From Rhododendron vialii (Eukaryota; Streptophyta; Magnoliopsida; Ericales; Ericaceae), in the NCBI RefSeq assembly GCF_030253575.1, contig NC_080568.1:25485501-25549500 (forward strand): DNA of 64,000 nt, written 5' to 3'. The position numbers were made by a program, and so were the translations under genes. Below are positions 36,372-45,690 of this stretch, one piece after another. How positions within the stretch are numbered: the stretch's first letter is position 1; each line of letters opens with the position of its first letter. A model generated the notes under the pieces. That model was not told where the DNA came from. It searched no databases and saw only the letters and a list, made by a program, of their open reading frames with translations.

Positions 36372-36859
36372 AATCATAGCTAGCTTTTTAGTATTAATTG
36401 ATGCGATCATTTGGTAGTCATTTTGTGTTTACCAAACGACCGTCAAATTAGATTCTTTATTTTCATTAACCGGACTACAAAGACAGCAAAGCTTATGGTT
36501 CATCAAGTTACTGTTGGACCATTCCACTTCATCATGATTCTTTAATTTCGAGAAATAAATTAGGTTTTTCCCTCTATCATGGAAATATCAGATCGCCAGA
36601 GTTTTAACGTATGTACTGCTTTCTCCTTGAATCAAAATTATCAACAATAAGTCTACAGCCCAGGAAACGAACCCATGATAGCTGACGTAGACTGGGCCCC
36701 ACGTCAACTTTAAGTATAAAAAAAAAAACAAAGTATTGAAAATTTTGAATCAGCGCCCTAGCAAAGTACTTTGGCCACATCTGTTAAAACAATAAGCATT
36801 CATCAAAATCCCCAATTCATCTAGCAGAGAACTAATTAATTACTTACAAAACTATCATA

Positions 36860-37425
36860 TTTACCATACTAGTGTTTACCCGTGCCTACGGCACTACCAT
36901 CTCCGGCCCGTGCCTACGGCACTACTAACTCTGATTGGAATTGAAATTACCATTTTAATCTTGATAGTGGCTCAAAACATTATTTCAATTTTTCGGTAGC
37001 TATAAATTTTATAGAAAAGATAAAGGAAAATAGAGAAAAGGATAACCAAAACCAAAAAAGTACTACGTATTAGAGAAATAGTGAGAGTATGTTACCGAGG
37101 ATAGTGGATTCCGGGTTCCGAGTGACTCACTGGCAAGGGCAATGACTGTTTGTGGCCGGACAATCAGAGGAGAGGCTTTGATGAGAGAGAGAGAGAGAGA
37201 GAGGTGGCTACTGGGGTTTTTATTTTTATTTTTATCAACAAAACAAAAGCTGATTGGTAGGGAAAAAAAACAAATGAGCCAAAAAATGTCCTGATCCTAG
37301 GTTTAGGGCTTTGATGGCGTTTTTGTAATATAGTTGAAAAGAACATATGAGCCCTTGGATCAAATGAATCCTAGTCATTCCAACAACTTGTCCCCACGCC
37401 CTTTTGTTTAATAATAGAGATAGTC
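36860..37425. repeat. Nested element with CCCGTGCCTACGGCAC motif
   Basis: Starts around ACTAGTGTTTACCCGTGCC, with a 25-bp tandem copy of CCCGTGCCTACGGCACTA (36889-36931). It ends near CCCTTTTGTTTAATAATAGA. A (GA)n tract is at 37181-37202. The style fits a dispersed plant DNA element. Ends are not proven. Confidence 0.35.
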
Positions 37426-37601
37426 AGTAGATTCAACACAAAAAACTGAGGGAGGGAGGGAGGGAGGGAGACCCTGGCAAGGCGTGGTCGCGTCGTGAAG
37501 GCGAAAATCGCCACTGGTGGTGGTGGCGGGAAGGTTGCCGGTAGTGGCGGCGGTTGGTGGATGGAAGGTTGCCGGTGGTGGTGTTGGTTGAATGCTTACA
37601 T

Positions 37602-37935
37602 AGCCTATCTACTACGACACTGAAGTTTGGAGATCGAAATGCAAATGTATTAGTATTATTCTATTATGATTATTACCGGTTCAGTTCACAAGGAGTATTA
37701 TTTAGAAACAGTTATGGTGGGGAATTATTTTCCTTTGACAAAACAGCTAAGGTTGGATACTGGAACCAACATATGGGAAGGAAAATGCTTTGTTCTCCTT
37801 GCTCGTCACTTACATGATAAAATCATCAAAATTTGATTCTTTTTTTGTTGTTTTGTTTATGTTTCTTTTTGCTTATGTGGTGTCTAGTCATTTGCATTTC
37901 CTTCTCCAAACTTCAGTGTCGTAGTAGATAGGAAA
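37602..37935. repeat. Small foldback element inside the MULE
   Basis: CCTATCTACTACGACACTGA ... GCAAATG (37605-37647) is the reverse complement of CATTTGCATTTCC ... GTAGTAGATAGG (37890-37932) over about 44 bases. The loop of about 240 bases has no domain. Confidence 0.75.
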
Positions 37936-38736
37936 GAATCCTAGTGATGATTCCCGATAACTTATAGAGCACCCCTTGTACTTACTTGAAGTGCTACATT
38001 TATTCAACTGCTCCAGATAATAACTAAAATTTCAGAATACTCAGGACGGATCTGGTATAATTTGTGATGTTGGATGTTCATAGTGGATAATGCATTTGAT
38101 TCTGTAGTTCTAATTAAATATCTCAAGAAAGTTGAGTTGGAAGTTAGTATTTGTGTTCTACGAACGTATAGACTGCAATGCATGTGTCAGTTGTCTATTG
38201 CTATCAGACTCATGTGAACAAGTTTACTGAATAAGCAGGGCTGTCCACCAATTGTCCCCCATTAGGTGGCGAGCTTATTGGAACTGTTATGATTAGATGA
38301 TATGAGATATTATTTCATGCGTTTTGTAACATTAATATGATATTGCCGATAAAAAGATGTTGCTATTATATTCCAGTGTACTGCATGATTTACTGCTGCT
38401 TATGTGTGCACATCCCGAGTTGGGAATCACAAAAGGCATGCATTTCCACTGACCTATGATTTTTGCAGCCCCTCTTATGTATTGTTCTAGGCCAACATGG
38501 CTTTAGAGATTGTATTTACAAGCAAATGTTTGGACAAAATTCCTCGGCTTCTCTAATTTTTTTGGAATTTTGAGAGTCACTTCTTATGATATGCATTGCA
38601 GGTGGTGGATACTGCAACCAGCAGTGAGTTGTCCTTCCATAGAGAGTTTGCTTAACCTTCTCAAAGGACATTTTGATTGGGGGCTTCTAGAAATTGGAAT
38701 CATTATTTCACCACAATGTAAGGAAGGTTGTACATA

Positions 38737-38766
38737 TATACATATATATATATATATATTTATATA
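38737..38766. repeat. (TA)n microsatellite
   Basis: TATATA-rich tract with one interruption, inside the MULE. Confidence 0.8.
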
Positions 38767-39135
38767 GGTACATTTGTAAATCTAGAGCTATGGAGATAGT
38801 ATGTGCTGCAATCAGTAGTTCTTCGTAAATGTACAATTTTTGCCCAGCCTTGTACATATAGGCATTGTATATGTTTATTGTACAGACAAGCCATTTAATT
38901 GGTTGCAAATTCCTTTATCCAGTAAGATTTAAAGTCCACATTTGCTTTGTGAAATATTACCTGAATTGTCTGGACTATGCATTCTTAGGGGGTGTTTGGA
39001 ATCTCAGTAAGTAGTCTTGGCAGGTTCTGCCTCGTTTTGTTATTTTTGGCTCACTAGAGAAGGCAAGCTATGTCTGAAGATGGGTCTCTCTTTTTTGCCT
39101 TTTACTTGTAAGCTGTGTTCAGATTCTTGTAACAG

Positions 39136-39290
39136 GTGCTGGAATTGGCCGGAAACGTGGCGAGGGACAACAAGAAGACCCGTATCGTGCTGCGACACAT
39201 CTTCCGGTGAAGATCCTAATGATGCTTCAAACATCTTCCAGTGTTGATGCCTACGATGACGAGAGGAGACTGGTAGCGAGGATGAGGAAG
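39136..39290 (+). pseudogene. Captured histone H2A exon fragment
   Basis: A CAG acceptor is followed by [18 protein letters not shown] then LRHI, the second-exon part of plant core H2A (family: [31 protein letters not shown]). The frame stops two codons after RHI, and YDDERRL further on in another frame may be the decayed NDEEL. The first exon with the histone-fold start is absent. It lies inside a Mutator-like element, so transposon capture is the simplest reading. Confidence 0.75.
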
Positions 39291-39929
39291 ACGAGGAGAA
39301 TGAGGTGGAGGATAGTGAGGGTGGTAGTAGTAGTTTTTCTTTTTCTTTTTGGCTCCCCGCTTAAGGGAGAGGGAAAATGTTATGGCCGTATACTGGTTTT
39401 GTATCCGGAAGACTATGTATACACTCATTTTTCTAGTGAATGCGGTAGTTTGCTTCTTTTAATTTTTGTTGCCTTCGTGGTTTTTCTGAAGACAATACTT
39501 GGTTTTCTTTCTTGTTTCAAAACTTTAAACTTGAATTTGCTTGATGATTTATGACTTCGGCTTTGTGAATGGTAATTGGGATGAGAAATGTTCGGCTTGG
39601 GCTTGTGCGTAATATGCTGCTGTTCTTGTTGTACTGAATGAGATGCGAGACATCGGGTTAGGACTAAAAATTGGGGAGGTGCTGCCCAAACTTTACCAGA
39701 AACTACCTTGTGTCCACAAGGTTGCTCCTTGATGCTGCAAACAGCAATTGGTCTTAACAAGAACTAAAGAGGTATTAACTTAACAAAACTAAAGTCTGTG
39801 CTCTTGACTTTCCATGAAATTTGGTTCTACTCTTCCATTATCTCTGGCAATTATCATTTTCATAAAACTTTGTTGTCCTCGTACCAAACCCACATCTCAC
39901 CAATTTTTCACATTATTTTTCAAAAATTA

Positions 39930-40040
39930 GGACATGGAGCCATGCCCGACACGAAAACAGACACGACACAAGGACATTCCAAAAACTCAATTTCAAGCAC
40001 TCCAAAAACTCGTCAATTTCCAACGTTGAAACTCAAACCT
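39930..40040. repeat. Short GACACG-rich repeat piece
   Basis: GCCCGACACGAAAACAGACA then CGACACAAGGACATTCC, resembling the left end of the element at 63536. Confidence 0.35.
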
Positions 40041-41328
40041 GAAAATGATAGAAAATTTAATTTCCAGAAACTCAAAATTGAATTGCATACACAACTATTA
40101 CCAACATTGAACGTGGCACCTTTTTCATTAAACAAAATGATAGAAACACCTTATGAGGGTGTGAAATTCGTACTTCGTTGTCCCAAAAATTTCCATAAAG
40201 CTTGGTTGTGCTCCTCCCCAACCTTGATCTTGATCTCCCCATAAACTTGATTGTTCTCCTCCCCAAACTTGAGTACTGGTAAAACTTGGCATGCTGCTAT
40301 GTGAACTTGGGAAATTGTTTATAAATTGGTTAAATAAATTGGTTAAAGTCTGTTCCGGTTGGGCATAAACTTGAGGAAAATGGGAGGACGCTTCCGCCTT
40401 GTGCCATATTTGGCTGCATATTATGAGACATCATATTTGGTTACATTAACTGCCTCATGTAGCTTGGGTAACTCTGCCCAACAACATCACCAATAGTTTA
40501 ATATGAAACAGAAGCATAAAAAATTAAACAAGTAGAGCAAAAACAAATTAATTCTACAAAAAAAAATCTTACATTAAAATATTTGCAAGCAGTAAAAGTG
40601 TATCCTTTGAAACATTAGTTTGACACTACTAAACTTGACCGGATGGGATTGACACTGGTCTGAACCTAAGTCCGTATTGGAACCGTCGGCTGCTTCCTTA
40701 CTCGGGCGAACCTCATAGGCATGGACTCCAAGCAAACCATCCCCCATTTTTCTGTTAAAGGATCCGTTAAAACCACACTTAATCAAGCAACCTAAATACT
40801 TTTGATTTCACAGCCCACTTGTTAGAATTTGTACTTTAATCTCACCCTTAACTTCCCCGATCAGGAAATCTAGTCGAATTAGCACCAATAGAACACTGGA
40901 AATCGATTCCCAAATCACTTTCCCTTTGAAAGAAAGAACACTTTAGAAAATGATGGGTTTTTGGTGAAGGAATTGCAGTGAATGAGAATGGAAGCAAGGG
41001 TTTGAGAGAGAGACCTTGGCGGTGGATTTGAAGTCCGTGTTCGTCGGTGGTGCGTCGATTTTCGCGACGGGTTGGTCTCCAGAAGCGGACCCATTGGTGG
41101 TGGTAGTCGCCGGAGGTGGAGATGAGGCTGGTGGTCGCCGGTGGCGGAGGTGAGGCTGGTGGTCGGCCTCCTCTTCCTTTCTCTCTCTCTCTATTCTGGA
41201 GCGTGTAGTTTCGCGCGAGAAGACGATCATCGGGTGTGTTTGGCAGTCGATTCAAAATTTCCAGTACTTTGTCTCTTTTTTTTTTTACCTTAAAGCTGAC
41301 GTGGGACTCATGTCAGCTATCATGGGTT

Positions 41329-42628
41329 TTTTTTTTTGATACTTGATAAAAATGCATTGATAAAATGATGGAGTTATAGAGTTACAGATACAATAAAACA
41401 TAAAGGGGAACAACATGGACAACAAAATAAGTAAAGGGGCTAAATAAACAAAAAGAAATGGCCCGTGGTAGCTCCTGTCCAAAACGGAATTCCCCGTGCT
41501 GCTGGAAATGTAGAGGAGGACTGCAACGCCCGTTTGGCTAGGCAGTGGGCTGGGTGTGCGTCCTTGCGATCAACCTTGGATAACCTGCAAAAATCGAGCT
41601 TCGAGAGTTCCTGCCGAAGGTTGTGCAACAAAAATACATCCGCATAATGGGGCTCAGATCGGCCCGCTAGCTGCAAAATGGCATTTAAGCAATCAGAGTA
41701 GAGGAAAATAACGTTAAAGTGGTGATGTAAAGCCCATGTAACAGCCAGAAGTAAGGCCATAAGTTCCGTTTGGAGGGGGGTTGAGCTGCAGCAAGACACG
41801 GAACATTGCTGAATAATATTGCCATTTGGATCATATGCCTGAAAACCCAACCCACTTTTTGAGGATCCCTCTTTCCACGCACCATCAACGGTGATATGAG
41901 CCACCCGTTGATCCAAAAGGATGAATGGCGGGTAGGGCTGAATAACAAAGGATGGAGGGGGTGGCAGCCTTGGCGAAGGTTGGGCCGGACGACGTAGTGC
42001 ACTAGTATTCCATAGGGACGAGCGTTTGAACCAGAGAGCATTATCAGTAGCGAGAGCCTGAGCTATTCCAGGTGTGAAGGACTCGCCAGAAAAGACAGTT
42101 GCATTCCGAGATTTCCAAATAGCCCAGAGCATGCCAATGTAGTTGAAAAATCGGTCTTGCTCATGTGGGGAAGCAGTCAAACAGATAATCCCATCCAATA
42201 ACCATGTTTTAAAGCATGATGGCTGGGTAGGAATTCGAAACGTAGAAGTAGTCCAAAGTGGTTGAGTGACCGGACATGAAAAAAAAAGATGCTCCAGGCT
42301 TTCATCCTCGCAGAGGCATAAGGGGCAGGTGGGAGAGAGATGGTGGAGCCGAGAGCAGAGATTGAGCTTGACAGGTAAAATACCTCTCACACACTTCCAA
42401 AGGAAAATTTTGAGACGTTCGGAAAGAGCAAGGCGCCACACAATTGTCCAGATATTAACCCCATTATGAAGGTGTTGCGAATCCAGTCTGGAGGGGGAGG
42501 CTTTTTGCTGATCATAAAGAGTCTAATAGCCCGATTTAGAAGAGTATTGGCCCGAGGGAGTATAGGGCCACACCCGCCGATCTGGGCTTGGGGCAGAAGG
42601 TCTCACTTGGAATATTGCTAAAATCCGT
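41329..42628 (-). mobile_element. 5'-truncated LINE (L1-type) with 13-bp TSD
   Basis: On the minus strand a reading frame (42441-41440, continuing upstream without a Met) ends in an A-tail at 41337-41329. The insertion is flanked by GCTATCATGGGTT at 41316-41328 and 42629-42641, a typical LINE target-site duplication. It sits in the right terminal repeat of the MULE. Confidence 0.88.
41440..42500 (-). CDS. LINE reverse-transcriptase C-terminal remnant: zf-RVT and RNase H-like domains
   Basis: 333 residues open from Met at 42441; upstream codons (GVNIWTIVWRLAL) show the true frame enters from further 5'. Residues 1-60 carry the zf-RVT-type zinc-binding region (ERLKIFLWKCVRGILP, CPLCLCEDESLEHLFFSC). 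Residues 188-310 carry an RNase H-like domain: ITVDGAWKEG, then TELMALLLAVTWAL, YSDCLNAI and a final HPAHCLAK. These hold the D-E-D pattern of catalytic acids. The reverse-transcriptase and endonuclease domains are missing because of 5' truncation. The frame is intact, which suggests a fairly recent insertion. Confidence 0.85.
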
Positions 42629-43254
42629 GCTATCATGGGTTGGGGCATGGGTTCGTTTCTGCAGACTTATTGAATTATCAAATAGTATTTCATTTTTAGG
42701 ATTAAAAAAAATAGTATTTCATATTCCATTAACAAAAACAAACAAAATAGGAGGCCTGTAACGCCTCGATTTTTTGGGAACGTTAGATTAAAAAAAATTC
42801 TAACATTTATTAAATAGAAATGAATATAAGGTCATTACAAACTCCATAAATCCACAAATTCAAAATTCATCTATTTAACAGATAGAGGTGGGCTCCAAGG
42901 TAATCTATTTTTCGTATCCTTCTTCCTTCTCAGCAAGTCTCCGATCAGCACCGTACTCTTCTGACGGATAGTACTAAACCTGTATATCTCTAAACTCTGG
43001 CATAAGATGCCAGAGCCACAAAAAGTAGCACCGTGAGCAATTAAGCTCAATAGCTAACTCCTACCTCTATGTCCCATACTTTAGCAAAAATAATATAAAT
43101 AACTTTGCAAAGTAAAACTCAGAAATTTAACAGTTCAACATATAAACAACAATTCAACAAGAGTGTCAAGGTCTTTTCAGAGTCAACGCAGTGTATCGTA
43201 ATTCGTGTCACCATTTTATTAGTATCGATTTCACTTTCCATTTTATTTTCTCGA

Positions 43255-43731
43255 GCACTGGTTCCGCTAACCGTCTTTCAGATTCCATCGGGCTCCCAGG
43301 CTAATTTGTTCCACCCAAAAGCACTGATTCCGCTAACCGTCTTTTTCAGATTCCATCGGGTTCTCAGTCTTATTCATTTCATTGGCTCTTTCACCATTTT
43401 CACACGACACTAGTTCCGCTAACCATCCTTTCAGATTCCATCGGGCTCCTAGGTCACACACACCCGAGCCATGATTCCGCTAACCATTTCAGATTCCATC
43501 GGGCTCTCATGCTCACACACACATACACACAGACACACACACACCCGAGCCATGATTCCACTAACCATTTCAGATTCCATCGGGCTCTCATGCTCACACA
43601 CGCACACCCGAGCCATGATTCCGCTAACCATTTCAGATTTCATCGGGCTCTCATGCTCACACACGCACACCCGAGTCATGATTCCGCCGACCAGCTTTAT
43701 TGATCCCATCGGGCTCTCATACTCACACAAT
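43255..43731. repeat. Tandem array of about 60-80-bp units inside the LTR
   Basis: Seven units, each with GATTCCGCTAACCATTTCAG then ATTCCATCGGGCTCTCA, spaced by CACACAC-rich linkers. The last three to four are the most alike. The array is open in frames on both strands (RVCVCEHESPMESEM repeats on the minus), which is a repeat artefact. Confidence 0.9.
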
Positions 43732-44532
43732 TATCAATCTTTTCACATTCCGTTTTCTCATCTCTTTTTGTCTCGTTTCTCGTGTCTCGTAAACATGCAT
43801 CATTTTCTCGCGATCACATTATTCTTTCAAAGCTTGCTAACATCATGCGATAAAACATCAAACATCTAATCTCATGCATCTCTAAAAAAAATATTCCAGC
43901 AACATCACCTATCAATTCAATCGAACATTTCCACTTTAAACATTATGGATTTCACCATGTAGTAACAGTTAAGTCTAGAGTTTTGATTTTAATAATAATA
44001 ACACATGCTTTTCTATTTCCTTTTAACATCTGTTCCAGTCACGCTTTCAGTTATTAGAAATCCACATTGTTAATCTTTTCGAGCCAACATTCCAATTAAT
44101 CTACTGTAATATAAAACTCTACTTCGTATAACAATACTTTCTTAAAAAAAAATCAAATGATCACGTAACACTACTATATTTAGGTGAGTAGATAGGAGGT
44201 TTCTACCGTTCTTCTTGGCGGTAGCGGGTTGCGGATTCGCCTGGTCGAAAAATGAAGAAAGTGACGTCGCCTCGTGTTGGAATTTGATAAAAAGAAAAAA
44301 AATAGTTTTCTTTTTACTACAAACCCGAACAACTTTCAAAATTTTGGAATTGAAAGATCGAACGGTGGTTTTGAGTGGTGGTGGAAAGGTGGTGCGTGTA
44401 TATAGTAAATTTCTTTCCCTTTTCCCTCTCACTCTTTCGGCTCTCTCTTTCTTTCTAAAAGTGGCAATGGGTGAGGTGGTGAGAAATGGCAAAGAATGTA
44501 TGGCTATTTATAGGCAACTCATCTCCTCTCTC

Positions 44533-44580
44533 TCTCTCTCTCTCCCTCCGAATTACTCTCTCTCTCTCTCTCTCTCTCTC
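44533..44580. repeat. CT microsatellites within the LTR
   Basis: Two neighbouring (CT)n tracts at about 44527-44545 and 44557-44580; another at 44648-44668. Confidence 0.85.
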
Positions 44581-45690
44581 CTGCCTTGGGCCCAAAGAAA
44601 AGGGAAAACATGGCATGTGCCTGCCATAAATGAAATCTTATCTCCTCCCTCTCTCTCTCTCTCTCTTTTTATTTTTCTTGTTCTCCACACTTTTAGGCTT
44701 GTAAGGCTACATATTATAGGGTTGTGTAGATGCAAGAGAACAACCCAAGTCCAAATTTTCTCTCTCTCGGCACATGCATGCCTCTTCTCATTTTGAGGGA
44801 TGTTGTCCCTAGTTATGTGTAGGTCTAGGTTTATAATATAGGATAGCATGGGAGTAAAGGCTTATTAATTAGGCTACTCAAGTATAGGATAGTGTAGGGT
44901 TGTAAGAGATAAAATCAAACCCAATCTCTTCCCTGTACATTATCCAAAATGGTTGACAAGACAACAAATGCAAGAGATAAACTCTACTCTCCTTCATTCT
45001 CTCTCTCTGCCGAAAATTTAAAGAAATGTGGAGATGAATTTTATAGAAATATTTGCCATCATAGCTATTTCCTTAAATTAAGGGTTTAGGTACTAGACTA
45101 GGCTTATTGTCAGGAAGGAGACAAACACAGAAGGAAAATAGGATATGGTGGGTGTATGCATGCATGTATCTAATGTGTATGTGAAATCTAGTCTCGGTTT
45201 AGTTTAGTGTTTAACAAAACAATTGAATCAATAAAAAAAAATAACCCGATAAAGTATTTTATTTTATTTGAAAAAAAATTGGCCTAAATTTTGGGTCATT
45301 ACAAGGCCAAACCCCTCAAACATGGAAATTCAGACAATCAACACAGCTAATAGCAAGCGAATCACATAAAATGGAACTCAAGGATGAGTAATTGGATTAG
45401 AGTGCCTTAGGACTTAGGAGTACCCTAAAAATCAATTGGCAATGGGTGACCTCTGTCGCCCAAGCTCATGTGCTAGTTTTGAATATTATAATTAATCAAT
45501 GTCAGATAAGCTCTAACACTCTCCTACACGTGCGATTTCCCCACACACGCCCCCGGCCCGTCCATGGAGAGGTAAACAAAAGATCCACAATAGAGGATTA
45601 CAACAAAACAAGGTGTGCTAACGCAAACAACGGGACAATCAATCATGAGAGTCTTGTCTAAAAGACTTTGAAAAGAAGTGTTTGTGAACA

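Larger units (their letters stand above)
36645..42672. mobile_element. Mutator-like element (Pack-MULE type) with 9-bp TSD
   Basis: Terminal inverted repeats of roughly 130 bp start CAATAAGTCTACAG and end CTGCAGACTTATTG. They share AACGAACCCATGATAGCTGA and AATTTTGAATC when the right end is reversed. Flanks are the 9-bp duplication AATTATCAA (36636-36644, 42673-42681), the MULE hallmark. No transposase is seen; instead there is a histone H2A exon (39136-39210), CT/GGAG-rich sequence at 37449-37560 and a CGCC/GGTGG-rich stretch with a minus frame near 40848-41255. The right repeat is broken by a LINE, so the element without it is about 4.7 kb. Confidence 0.8.
42757..45303 (+). mobile_element. 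Solo LTR, 2.5 kb (probably Ty3/gypsy)
   Basis: Starts TGTAACGCCTCGATTTTTTG and ends TTGGGTCATTACA (TG...CA), flanked by the 5-bp duplication AGGCC at 42752-42756 and 45304-45308. No internal protein domain is found, so one LTR remains. The sequence holds a tandem array (43255-43731) and several CT tracts. The paralogous site near 14 kb reads straight through (ATAGGATGCCAAACCCC). Confidence 0.85.
36474..45690 (+). repeat. Paralogue of FAX2 intron 1, split by two transposons
   Basis: 36474-36635, 42682-42756 and 45304-45690 match 13780-14370 in order and orientation, including CATCATGATTCTTTAATTTC, TATTTCATATTCCATTAAC, CCCTCAAACATGGAAATTC and the GGCCCGTCCATGGAGAGG part of the TRIM-like element. 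The gaps are filled exactly by the MULE and the solo LTR. At 13.78 kb both sites are empty. Confidence 0.85.

Noticed and set aside
43449-43730. 93-residue repeat protein (CVCEHESPMESEM units)
   Set aside because: The frame is a by-product of the tandem array inside the solo LTR.
43255-43731. CRISPR-like array
   Set aside because: Units are direct repeats with low-complexity CA linkers in a plant LTR, not unique spacers.
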